NCBI GenBank assembly: GCA_015654525.1
Contig: JAATGT010000061.1
Location: 1-50,896 of the forward strand
Reading direction: 5' to 3'
Length of the DNA: 50,896 nucleotides
DNA from: Bacteroidales bacterium
GTDB lineage: Bacteria; Bacteroidota; Bacteroidia; Bacteroidales; Paludibacteraceae
In this document: positions 17,801 to 27,357 of the stretch, one piece after another
How the letters are laid out: the number at the start of each line of letters is the position of its first letter
Numbering within the stretch: position 1 is the first letter of the stretch
Translations under genes and position numbers: made by a program
Notes under the pieces: model-generated
What the model saw: only the letters and a program-made list of their open reading frames with translations
What the model was told of the DNA's origin: nothing
Databases searched by the model: none

Positions 17801-20800
17801 ATGATAAAAAAACAACATGTAAAAAAGATGAAATCATTACGCTTTCTGAACATGTTACTCTTACTTGTTTCCGTTTTCCCGTTGTCTGTAATGGCTCAGG
17901 AAAAATTAGTGACAGGTCAGGTAACTGATCAAAACAATGAACCGATTATCGGAGCTAACATCATCATAAAAAACACGACTAATGGAACAGTGACAAACAT
18001 CGATGGACGATTTTCCATAAATGCTCCGGCAAATGCAACTTTAGTATTCAAGTATGTGGGGCTCACAACTCGTGAGGAAAAAATCAACGGACACTCCGTT
18101 GTTAATGTGGTAATGACCGAAAATAACACATCGTTAGAAGAAGTTGTCGTTGTAGGCTACGGTGTACAAAAGAAAGTAACTTTAACAGGAGCAGTCTCCG
18201 GAGTAACTGGTGAGGATTTGATTAAAACCAAGAATGAAAACCCTCAAAACATGCTTACAGGTAAAGTTGCAGGGGTTCGCGTATGGCAAAAAAGTTCAGA
18301 ACCTGGATCGTACAACGATAACTTTGATATTCGAGGCATGGGATCTCCCCTTGTAGTTATCGACGGAGTTCCACGTGAGGTTGCAGATTTCCAAAGATTA
18401 AACACCAATGACATTGAAGATATATCTGTTTTAAAAGATGCTTCAGCCGCGATTTATGGTGTACGTGGAGCTAACGGAGTTGTTCTTGTTTCCACTAAAA
18501 AAGGATCCACTAATGGTAAGTCTAAAGTTACGTATAACGCATCTTTTACGCTTCAGCAACCAAGCAAGATGCCGGAACTTGCCAATGCTTATCAAACCAT
18601 GACGTTGTACAATGAAAAATCGATGAATAACATAAACGGCGGGAGTCTAACTTATACAAATGCTGATTTTGAGTCTTTTAGTAATGGGAGCCGCCGTTCT
18701 ACAGACTGGAATTCATTAATATTTTCAAGTTATGTACCCCAAACACAACATGATATTAGCATTTCCGGCGGAAATGAGAAAACTCAATATTATGTGAGCA
18801 TGGGCTATCTTTCTCAGGCTGGATTTTTCAAATCAGGAGATTTAAATTATAACAAAACTAACTTGCGTAGTAACATTGACTCAAAAATAGCCCCCGGATT
18901 AAGGTTTAACTTAAACGTAGCTGGTATGCTCGACCAACAAAACAATCCTTATTCTACATCTACAGATATTATTCGTAATTACTGGAGACAAGGAGTGTTA
19001 TATCCTGCATATGCAGATGACGCCAATACTATGTTGAATTACGAAGGACTTGATCTAGAAGAAAACACAGTGGCTAAAATGACTGCCGACATTTCAGGTT
19101 ATAGAAAATATACTCAGAAAAATTTACAAACATCGGCTACTCTTACATATGATTTCGAAACAGTCTCACACACCTTGAAAGGGTTATCAGCTAAATTTTT
19201 ATATAGTTTTGACTACAAAATGTATGACAACACTGCATATCGCAAAGAATATTATCAATATGCTTATAGCAGCATAACAAATTCATACGATAAAAAACTA
19301 TATAATTCCAGTTCTCCAAGCCAATTAAGCAGATCATTCTACAGTAAACAACAGAATCTATGGCAATTCTTATTAAATTACAATCGTAGTTTTGGCCAAC
19401 ATAATCTGACTGGTGTTTTTGGTTTTGAAAGCCAAAAACGGGTTGGGGATAATTTTTATGCTCAAAGAAATCTGGCTTTCTCAACCCCATATCTTTTTGC
19501 CGGTGAGGATGAAAATCAATTAGGCGGGATGTCGACATCTTCATCTGATTTATATGATCTCGCTTATGCATCTAGGATCGGAAGGTTAAACTATACATAC
19601 GGAACAAGATATATCGCCGAAGTTCAATTTCGTAACGATGGTTCTTCAAAATTTGCTCCCGGACATCAATGGGGATTTTTCCCATCTGCCTCTTTAGGCT
19701 GGCGCATATCTGAAGAGCCATTGTTTAAAAGTATCGACTTTCTTTCATTTACCGATCAGTTAAAACTCAGAGTTAGCTATGGAGAAATGGGGGATGACCA
19801 GAATGCAAACTCTTATGGTTGGATATCCGGATACACTTATCCTGCTACTAATAGCAATTCTGCCAGTGGCTATTACAATCAATGGGCTCCTGGTTATATA
19901 TTCAATGATCAGTTTGTATCTGCCGTTAGCAGATCTGCCCTACCAAACACATCAACAACTTGGATGACATCCAAAACATTTGACTTTGGAGTTGATTTCG
20001 AAGGCTGGAATGGCTTATTTGGATTTACTTTTGACTATTTTGACCGTCATAGAAGTGGAATATTTGCTCAAAGTTCAACAACATTACCGACAGTAGTTGG
20101 TGCTGAAGCTCCACAAGAAAATTTAAATAGTGACCGTTATTTCGGTATCGACTTAGAGTTAACCCATAAAAATAAAATTGGTGACTTGACATATAAAGTA
20201 AAGGCTATAGGAACCATTACCCGTCAAATGTATTTAACGGCTGTACAAAATGGAGGTTATGGTAATTCTTATGATAAATGGCGTAACGACAATCTTAACA
20301 ACCGTTACCAGGGTATTGTTTGGGGATATGGAAGTGCTGGCCGTTATACTAGTTGGGAAGATATTCGTACGTATAATGTATATAAAGAAAATAATGTGCT
20401 TCCCGGAAATTATAAATATGTTGACTGGAATGGCGATGGAGAAATTAATAGTCAGGATGTTCATCCAACAACATATGACCAAACGCCATGGTTAAACTTT
20501 AGTTTAAGTTTTGATGGAACCTATAAAAGATTTGACCTTAGTGTATTGTTCCAGGGATCAGCTCTCGGTTCAATGACTTATCAAGAGCCTCTTTACTCCA
20601 TATGGGGTAGCAATGGAGGTGGTGCCCTCACTCAATATCTTGATCGTTGGCATCCGGTAGATCCAAACGCAGATCCCTACGATCCGAACATAAAATGGGC
20701 AAGTGGTTATTATGGTTATACAGGAAATTATCCTTATAGCAATTCTGAATTTAATACTGTAAACACTACTTATTTACGTCTTAAAAGTGTTGAAATAGGC

Positions 20801-20980
20801 TACACTTTACCCAAGAGTAAAGCACTTTCATCCATGAATTTGAGGGTTTTTGCAAATGCCTATAATTTATTGACATTAACCAAAGTCAAATTTGTTGATC
20901 CAGAACATCCGAGTGACGATCTTGGAAGGTTATATCCTCTTAATAAAACCTATACGTTAGGTCTGTCTCTTTCATTTTAA
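17801..20980 (+). CDS. SusC/RagA family TonB-linked outer membrane protein
   Basis: 1059 aa; carboxypeptidase-like domain, EEVVVVGYGVQKKVTLTGAVSGV, IDGVPREVADFQRLNTNDIEDISVLKDASAAIYGVRGANGVVLVSTKKG. Confidence 0.97.
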   Translation: MIKKQHVKKMKSLRFLNMLLLLVSVFPLSVMAQEKLVTGQVTDQNNEPIIGANIIIKNTTNGTVTNIDGRFSINAPANATLVFKYVGLTTREEKINGHSVVNVVMTENNTSLEEVVVVGYGVQKKVTLTGAVSGVTGEDLIKTKNENPQNMLTGKVAGVRVWQKSSEPGSYNDNFDIRGMGSPLVVIDGVPREVADFQRLNTNDIEDISVLKDASAAIYGVRGANGVVLVSTKKGSTNGKSKVTYNASFTLQQPSKMPELANAYQTMTLYNEKSMNNINGGSLTYTNADFESFSNGSRRSTDWNSLIFSSYVPQTQHDISISGGNEKTQYYVSMGYLSQAGFFKSGDLNYNKTNLRSNIDSKIAPGLRFNLNVAGMLDQQNNPYSTSTDIIRNYWRQGVLYPAYADDANTMLNYEGLDLEENTVAKMTADISGYRKYTQKNLQTSATLTYDFETVSHTLKGLSAKFLYSFDYKMYDNTAYRKEYYQYAYSSITNSYDKKLYNSSSPSQLSRSFYSKQQNLWQFLLNYNRSFGQHNLTGVFGFESQKRVGDNFYAQRNLAFSTPYLFAGEDENQLGGMSTSSSDLYDLAYASRIGRLNYTYGTRYIAEVQFRNDGSSKFAPGHQWGFFPSASLGWRISEEPLFKSIDFLSFTDQLKLRVSYGEMGDDQNANSYGWISGYTYPATNSNSASGYYNQWAPGYIFNDQFVSAVSRSALPNTSTTWMTSKTFDFGVDFEGWNGLFGFTFDYFDRHRSGIFAQSSTTLPTVVGAEAPQENLNSDRYFGIDLELTHKNKIGDLTYKVKAIGTITRQMYLTAVQNGGYGNSYDKWRNDNLNNRYQGIVWGYGSAGRYTSWEDIRTYNVYKENNVLPGNYKYVDWNGDGEINSQDVHPTTYDQTPWLNFSLSFDGTYKRFDLSVLFQGSALGSMTYQEPLYSIWGSNGGGALTQYLDRWHPVDPNADPYDPNIKWASGYYGYTGNYPYSNSEFNTVNTTYLRLKSVEIGYTLPKSKALSSMNLRVFANAYNLLTLTKVKFVDPEHPSDDLGRLYPLNKTYTLGLSLSF

Positions 20981-20998
20981 TAATAAATACTGATACTT

Positions 20999-23077
20999 AT
21001 GAATATAAAATTGATAAATATAAAAAGAATATTTTTTCTGCCTTTGATAAGTGTGATATTTTTTACCGGCTGTTACGATTTAGACATTCAGCCTAAAAAT
21101 ACAATTACAGATGAAGATTTAATGACCAATGAAGCGGGGATGGATATTTATATGGCACGTATGTACAGTTATATGCCATTCGAAGATTTTAAATATATGG
21201 CGCAATGGGGAATTACTTATAATGCCTGGCTGGGAGCATTTGGAATTGAAGGTACAGGCGAAGCATTGAATCGTGATGGTATATGTACAGCCTTTACAGG
21301 CGAAGATACTCCATATTGGAGTCAGGCTTTTTCTTTAGTGAGAGATGCAAATTACCTTCTGGAAAATTTGCCGAAATATAAAAACAACTTTAAGGAAGAA
21401 ACTTATAATCATTATTTAGGTGAAGCTTATTATGTCAGAGCTACAGTTTTTTATGCTATGGCAAAAAGATTCGGAGGAATTCCACTTGTAACTAAAGTAA
21501 TTAAATATCCTGCAGAATTGGATAATTTGGAAGTTCCGCGTTCAAGCGAAAAAGAAACTTGGGATCAGATTTTAGCAGATTATGATAAGGCTACTGAATT
21601 TATGCAAACTACCAGTCCTAAGACCGGGTATTCAAACAAGTATGTGGCTTTGTCTTTCAAATCGGAAGCGATGTTATATGCTGGATGCGTTGCTAAATAT
21701 AATGAAACTGTTTCTGGACGGTTGACTGGTTTTGGATTAAAGACAGGTGTTCGTGTAATGGGCTTTGCAGATAATGAATGGCAGGACGCTTCTAAAAAAT
21801 ATTTTACAGAAGCTTATAAAGCCGCTAAAAAAGTGATGCAAGATGGAAAATATTCTCTTTATAAGAAAAAATGGTCGCCTACTGATCGTGAAGCGCAGTA
21901 TCAGAATATGGTGGATATGTTTAGCGATCTTACGAGCCCTGAGAATATATATGTAAAAGAATACCAGTATCCGACAATGACTCATGGATTTGATGCGTAT
22001 AATGCTCCTTTTATTTTCCGCGCACCTCTGTCCTCTGGAACTTGTCCTACTCTCGATTTTATGGAGTTGTTTGATGGGTTCAATCGTTATTCTGATGGAA
22101 CAATAAAGGTTACAGATGGGACTTCAAATACAAATGGTAATTATTTGATGTATGATACTCCTCTTGATTTCTTCAAAAATGCTGAACCTCGTTTACGTGC
22201 GTATGTAATTTTTCCCGGAGATGTATTTAAAGGAAAAGAAATTGAAATCAGAGATGGGGTTTATACAGGTTCTGCTCCTGTTAAACCATTGTTTACAGAT
22301 TATTCTTATGCAAATGCAGGGACTCTTTATCAGCATTTGAGTTCGTATAAAAGTTCGCCTAAAACTTTATATCTTAGCCCTAACTCTGGTACGAGCCAGG
22401 AATTAGTGGTCTATAATGGAGATACAATTACTGCTTCGGGTGCCAATGGCCCATTTTATGCGAATGGAGAAGCCTGTTTAACCGGATTATATTGTCGTAA
22501 ATGGTTAAATCCTGATCCTTCATTTGAAGCGGGAGAAGGTAAATCCGCTCAACCATTTATTCTGATGCGTTATGCTGAAGTGTTGCTTAATGCAGCTGAA
22601 GCAGCCGTGGAGTTATCGCTGGCTGGAGTTGCATCACCAGATGGTGATGATCTTTTGCAAGTTGCAACCAACGCTGTAAATCAAATCAGAGAAAGAGCAG
22701 GGGCTTCATTGCTTACAAGTAGTATTACTTCTAATGAAATCGGACGTAACATTGTTCGTAAAGAACGTCGTAAAGAACTTGCACTTGAACATAAAACGAA
22801 ATGGGATTTAAGACGCTGGCGTGTATGGCATTATGATGGGCGTGATGGATTTTGGGGTGAAGTTAGAAATAAAGATTTATACAGTAGTAGCTCTAGTTTC
22901 AGATTCCGTGGTTTGTATCCTTTTTTCTCGACGGCAACAAATAAATACTTCTTTGATGCACATTTTCAGGCTGTAAGTCAGAAAACATTTTCTTATAATA
23001 TACTTGATTATTACTTTGCAATCCCCAGTGGTGAAGTCTCTAAAAGTGCTGTTATCGATCAACAACCTAACAGATAA
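20999..23077 (+). CDS. RagB/SusD family outer membrane lipoprotein
   Basis: Lipobox FFTGCYDLDI; YYVRATVFYAMAKRFGGIPLVTK; RKERRKELALEHKTKWDLRRWRVW. Confidence 0.96.
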   Translation: MNIKLINIKRIFFLPLISVIFFTGCYDLDIQPKNTITDEDLMTNEAGMDIYMARMYSYMPFEDFKYMAQWGITYNAWLGAFGIEGTGEALNRDGICTAFTGEDTPYWSQAFSLVRDANYLLENLPKYKNNFKEETYNHYLGEAYYVRATVFYAMAKRFGGIPLVTKVIKYPAELDNLEVPRSSEKETWDQILADYDKATEFMQTTSPKTGYSNKYVALSFKSEAMLYAGCVAKYNETVSGRLTGFGLKTGVRVMGFADNEWQDASKKYFTEAYKAAKKVMQDGKYSLYKKKWSPTDREAQYQNMVDMFSDLTSPENIYVKEYQYPTMTHGFDAYNAPFIFRAPLSSGTCPTLDFMELFDGFNRYSDGTIKVTDGTSNTNGNYLMYDTPLDFFKNAEPRLRAYVIFPGDVFKGKEIEIRDGVYTGSAPVKPLFTDYSYANAGTLYQHLSSYKSSPKTLYLSPNSGTSQELVVYNGDTITASGANGPFYANGEACLTGLYCRKWLNPDPSFEAGEGKSAQPFILMRYAEVLLNAAEAAVELSLAGVASPDGDDLLQVATNAVNQIRERAGASLLTSSITSNEIGRNIVRKERRKELALEHKTKWDLRRWRVWHYDGRDGFWGEVRNKDLYSSSSSFRFRGLYPFFSTATNKYFFDAHFQAVSQKTFSYNILDYYFAIPSGEVSKSAVIDQQPNR

Positions 23078-23097
23078 TTAATGAATAGAATTTAATA

Positions 23098-23931
23098 ATG
23101 TATATCGAAAATAATATGAAAAAAATAGCATTTTATATCTTACTATGCGGGCTGTTTTCTTTTAGTTCCTGCAGTTTGTTCGAAATAGACAATTATGATG
23201 CTCCTTCCGAAACACTAAAAGGTGAGGTAGTAGATGTTGCCACAGGAGATCCTGTGCAAACAGATCAGGGCAGTGAAGGAATTCGTGTCCGTTTAACAGA
23301 ACTTAGTTATGGAGATAACGTTACGCCTAATCCAGATTTCTTTTGTATGCCAAATGGGTCATTCCAAAATACAAAATTATTTAAGGGAAAATATAACATT
23401 CGTATTGATGGACCGTTTATTCCGCTTATCCGAGAGGATGAACGTGGTGTGCCTCTTGCTGATGAGACTAAAACAACCGATATAAGTGGACTCACTAAAG
23501 TTCGGTTTGAGGTACAACCTTTTTTGAAAGTAGAGTTCGTAAGTGAGCCAACAGTAATGAATGGTAAAATTACAGCAAAGGTGCGTGTGTCGCGAGCTGT
23601 ATCAGAAAACGATTTTCAGGCAAAGATAGAACCAATGGGAGGGTACAGCGCAAGTTTTCTTAATGTGACAGATGTGCAACTGTTTGTAAGTTACTCTTCA
23701 AGTGTTGGATACCGAGCACGCGATGATCGTTGGTCCAGTAAAATTGAATACTCAGGTTCTACATTTGGTTCATTGCTGGGTAAAACGATCACGATAGAAT
23801 CAAACGGAGCCATTCCTTCGGGGCGTACTGTTTTTGTACGAGCTGCATCACGTATTAACTATGATACTCCAAAGGGTAGTGGAACTCGCCGTTGGAATTA
23901 TAGTGAACCAGCAGAGGTGGTAATTCCTTGA
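23098..23931 (+). CDS. DUF3823 domain lipoprotein
   Basis: Lipobox FSSCSLFEIDNYDAPSETLKGEVVDVATGDPVQTDQGSEGIRVRLTE; downstream of SusD. Confidence 0.85.
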   Translation: MYIENNMKKIAFYILLCGLFSFSSCSLFEIDNYDAPSETLKGEVVDVATGDPVQTDQGSEGIRVRLTELSYGDNVTPNPDFFCMPNGSFQNTKLFKGKYNIRIDGPFIPLIREDERGVPLADETKTTDISGLTKVRFEVQPFLKVEFVSEPTVMNGKITAKVRVSRAVSENDFQAKIEPMGGYSASFLNVTDVQLFVSYSSSVGYRARDDRWSSKIEYSGSTFGSLLGKTITIESNGAIPSGRTVFVRAASRINYDTPKGSGTRRWNYSEPAEVVIP

Positions 23932-24121
23932 TGTCTGTTAGTCACCAGTAAGTTATAAAAAGATCTATAAAAGTTGTTTCATTAGCTTTTGTAGATTCTT
24001 TTTTATTAGGCAATTCTGAAATATGCATTGAATTTTTATCTTAGAAGATGATTTTATCTTTTACAGGATAATGGCAAAAGCAACTCAGATTATTAACTTT
24101 ACCTATATGTTCAGTGTACAA

Positions 24122-24159
24122 AAAAGTCCCGTTGAATTTATTGATTCAACGGGACTTTT
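24122..24159. terminator. Bidirectional intrinsic terminator
   Basis: Perfect 16-bp stem AAAAGTCCCGTTGAAT-ttattg-ATTCAACGGGACTTTT between convergent genes. Confidence 0.92.
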
Positions 24160-24184
24160 AGTTAGTAGTGTATTTGATAACGTT

Positions 24185-26173
24185 CTACAATTCCGGTTTA
24201 TATTCCACAAAGGCTTCCATGGCTTCGTAGGAGGCAAGTCCCAGGCTGTTGTATAATAAGGCTGTTGCCTGATTTCGTTCTTCGGCCCGTTGCCAGAATA
24301 AGCGTTCGTCGTTACCCAGAAATGGGGCACTTTCCATTTGCGACTGGTGTTTCAGGACGGAGTTCCGTTTTTTGCGAAGTTGTTCCGGACTGATAGGCAC
24401 TGCCATCTCGATATGGTCTATTTCCCATTCGGCCCAGGCACCACGGTACATCCAGATACGACATTCTTTCATCCATGCTTTGTCTCTCAGTTCGTGAATA
24501 GCAGCCAATGCAGCATCCAGACAGACTTTGTGTGTTCCGTGCGGATCGGCCAGGTCGCCTGCAACAAAGATCTGATGTGGTTGCACTTCGTCTAACAAAG
24601 CGATAACTTTGACGATATCGACATCCGACAGTTTTCCTTTTTGTACCTTACCCGTTTCGTAGAAGGGAAGATCGAGAAAATGCACGTTCTCCGGTTTGAT
24701 ACCGATAAATGTACAGGCTGAGCGTGCTTCTTCGCGTCTGATCTGTGCTTTGATATAGAGCACATCTTGCGTATCGCAATCGCCTACCTGTTTGGTATCT
24801 TTCAGGAAGTGAAGGATGCCGGCATATTTTTCTCTGGTGCTCTCGTTTTGGGGATCAAACCTGTCGAGTACATTCAGCATCAGAGACACATAACGAATCA
24901 CCTCTTCATCGCCCACTGCAATGTTTCCCGAAGTCTGATAAGCCACATGTACATCATGATCCTGATCGACCAGTCGCTGCAGAGTGCCACCCATCGAGAT
25001 TACATCGTCATCAGGATGCGGACTAAATACCAATACACGTTTGGGGTAAGGGGTTGCCCGTTCCGGACGATTGCTATCGTCGGCGTTGGGTTTACCGCCC
25101 GGCCAACCGGTAATGGTGTGTTGCAGGTCGTTGAATATTTTGATATTGACATTGTATGCCGAACCATACTGGGCTAAGAGCTCATCCAGTCCGTGCTGGT
25201 TATAATCCTTATTGGTCAACTTTAAAATAGGTTTATCGGTCTGAACACAAAGCCACACAATGGCGCGACGGATAAGCATATCATTCCACTCGCAAGGACC
25301 TACCAACCACGGATGGCTGATGCGGGTGAGTTGCTGTGCTGCGCTCAGATCAATAGCCGCCATGGCGTTTTTGTGCAACTGAAGGAAAGATGCCGGCACA
25401 TTATCGTCCACTTTTCCTTCAATAATTTCTTTCAGAATGCTCGATTTATGTTCGCCCCAGGCCAGCAATACCACCTGTTTGGCATTAAGTAAGGTGGACA
25501 GCCCCATGGTTACCGCGCTGTCGGGAACTTCGGAAATGGAACTATAATAATGTTTCAAATCCCGTTGTGATTCATTGTCGAGCAGCATAAGTCTGGTGAG
25601 TGTACTAACCTGAGATCCGGGTTCGTTGTAGGCAATGTTTCCTACCAGTCCCACGCTGACCAACACTAAATCCAACCCATCATTTTGCTCAATCAGTTCT
25701 TCGTAATGCCGGCAAAAATCATATACATTGCTGCGGTTCACTGTAGAATCGGGTGTATAGAAGTTTTCGGCATTAAAGTCTACCTTGTCCAGTAGGTGTT
25801 TCCGTATCAATCCGGCATTGGAGTGCATCTCCCGATCGTGAATAGGGAAAAACTCGGAGACATTAAATACCACCACATCGGCAAAGCTCAATCCCTCTTC
25901 TTTGTGCAGGCGCACCAGCTCATCGTACACACCCAGAGGTGAGAGTCCTCCCGATAAACCCAGTATACAGCGTTCGCCCTGTTTCTCTTTTTCACGAATC
26001 AGGGTAGCTATGTTTTGTGCAATAAAGCTTACCCCTTCGTTTGCTTCCGCAAAAATCTTGGTACGCAGTTTTTCATATCGTGTTTGTCGAAGACTTTCTA
26101 TCATGTCATTCGATCGGTAGTAACGTTCCGGAGTGCGTTCCAGCGTTATCTTTGAACTTAAATCGTATTTCAT
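24185..26173 (-). CDS. NagB-like domain fused to LmbE/PIG-L deacetylase domain
   Basis: 662 aa; N-terminal GLSGGLSPLGVYDELVRLH and VGNIAYNEPGSQ; C-terminal VFSPHPDDDVISMGGTLQRL and DLADPHGTHKVCLDA. Confidence 0.92.
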   Translation of the reverse strand: MKYDLSSKITLERTPERYYRSNDMIESLRQTRYEKLRTKIFAEANEGVSFIAQNIATLIREKEKQGERCILGLSGGLSPLGVYDELVRLHKEEGLSFADVVVFNVSEFFPIHDREMHSNAGLIRKHLLDKVDFNAENFYTPDSTVNRSNVYDFCRHYEELIEQNDGLDLVLVSVGLVGNIAYNEPGSQVSTLTRLMLLDNESQRDLKHYYSSISEVPDSAVTMGLSTLLNAKQVVLLAWGEHKSSILKEIIEGKVDDNVPASFLQLHKNAMAAIDLSAAQQLTRISHPWLVGPCEWNDMLIRRAIVWLCVQTDKPILKLTNKDYNQHGLDELLAQYGSAYNVNIKIFNDLQHTITGWPGGKPNADDSNRPERATPYPKRVLVFSPHPDDDVISMGGTLQRLVDQDHDVHVAYQTSGNIAVGDEEVIRYVSLMLNVLDRFDPQNESTREKYAGILHFLKDTKQVGDCDTQDVLYIKAQIRREEARSACTFIGIKPENVHFLDLPFYETGKVQKGKLSDVDIVKVIALLDEVQPHQIFVAGDLADPHGTHKVCLDAALAAIHELRDKAWMKECRIWMYRGAWAEWEIDHIEMAVPISPEQLRKKRNSVLKHQSQMESAPFLGNDERLFWQRAEERNQATALLYNSLGLASYEAMEAFVEYKPEL

Positions 26174-26262
26174 ATCTTTTTAATTTTGTCTATCGTCTTT
26201 AATCTTTACTCTTTGTTCTTTTGTCTTTGTTCTCTCCTCTTTTGTCTCTTCAAATCTTCTCA
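26168..26262. repeat. Low-complexity pyrimidine-rich spacer with degenerate tcttttgtctttgttc units
   Basis: ctttttaattttgtctatcgtctttaatctttactctttgttcttttgtctttgttctctcctcttttgtctcttc. Confidence 0.6.
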
Positions 26263-27035
26263 ATCTCTTTAAAATACCGGTACGTTCCGACTTTTAATTC
26301 ATAGGTTGAAGCTTCGTCGCATACAATGATGCCCCGCTGGTGTAACTGTAAGGCTGTGATGGTCCACATATGATTTACCGAACCTTCTACAGCTTGCTGA
26401 ACAGCCAGTGCTTTGTTGTGTCCGTTAACCATAATCAGTACTTCATGTGAGTCCATAATGGTTCCGACTCCTACTGTCAGTGCCAGCTTGGGAACCAGGT
26501 CCACATCGTTATTGAAAAACCGGGAATTAGCGATGATGGTATCTTGCGTCAAAGTTTTTATGCGGGTGCGGGAGTGTAAGGACGATCCCGGTTCGTTGAA
26601 AGCGATATGACCATCAGCGCCAATACCACCCAAAAACAGATGAATTCCACCCAACGATTTTATTTTCTGTTCATAAGCTTCACATTCAGCTTCCAGATCG
26701 GGGGCATTACCATCCAGTAGGTGTGCATTCTCTGGAAGGATATCAATATGGCTAAAAAAATTATCCCACATAAAACTGTGGTAACTCTGAGGATGAGCTT
26801 TGGGAATGCCAACATATTCGTCCATATTAAAGGTAACTACATGTTTGAACGAAACCTGTCCCAGATTATACATCTCGATGAGCTTTTTATAAGTGCTCAG
26901 TGGGGTAGATCCGGTTGGCAAGCCTAATACAAACGGACGTTCGGCTGTAGGGGCAAAACTCCGTATCTTGGTGGCAAGGTAATTGGCCACCCAGGTAGAT
27001 ATTCCTGAATAATCAGGTTGGATTATTAATCGCAT
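26250..27035 (-). CDS. nagB: Glucosamine-6-phosphate deaminase
   Basis: [57 protein letters not shown], all catalytic residues present. Confidence 0.95.
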   Translation of the reverse strand: MRLIIQPDYSGISTWVANYLATKIRSFAPTAERPFVLGLPTGSTPLSTYKKLIEMYNLGQVSFKHVVTFNMDEYVGIPKAHPQSYHSFMWDNFFSHIDILPENAHLLDGNAPDLEAECEAYEQKIKSLGGIHLFLGGIGADGHIAFNEPGSSLHSRTRIKTLTQDTIIANSRFFNNDVDLVPKLALTVGVGTIMDSHEVLIMVNGHNKALAVQQAVEGSVNHMWTITALQLHQRGIIVCDEASTYELKVGTYRYFKEIEKI

Positions 27036-27137
27036 CTTATTTTATTTAAATAAATTAGTTCGAAAAATGAAAGCCTTTGTTTTGACGACTTCTAAGTAAT
27101 ACAAATCAGGTGTTGCAGACATATAATATTCGATTGT

Positions 27138-27286
27138 TTAAGTAATGGGACGCATATAATGTACCATTTTTAATTTTCAAAGACGATACTATTCAACATC
27201 CTCTTTAGGGGCTTGGGGCGGAAAATATAGTTGAAAACCGTCCCTAAATCCCCTAAAGGGGACTTAAAATTACAACCGTATCGTCT
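27138..27286. repeat. MITE-like repeat, right copy
   Basis: Inverted match to 1-142; core 27181-27286 bounded by perfect 9-bp terminal inverted repeats AGACGATAC...GTATCGTCT. Confidence 0.85.
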
Positions 27287-27357
27287 AACGTTTTTTGAAG
27301 AAGGAGACTATTTACTTCCTACTATTTATCTATATCCTTTAACACTCCTTGTAAGGC

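Noticed and set aside
26168-26262. Pyrimidine-rich spacer as a regulatory element
   Set aside because: Low-complexity sequence between two nagB-type genes with no defined motif; listed only as a repeat.
27287-27357. Transposase or integrase associated with the inverted repeats
   Set aside because: No recombinase ORF is present near either repeat in the window, so active mobility is not claimed.
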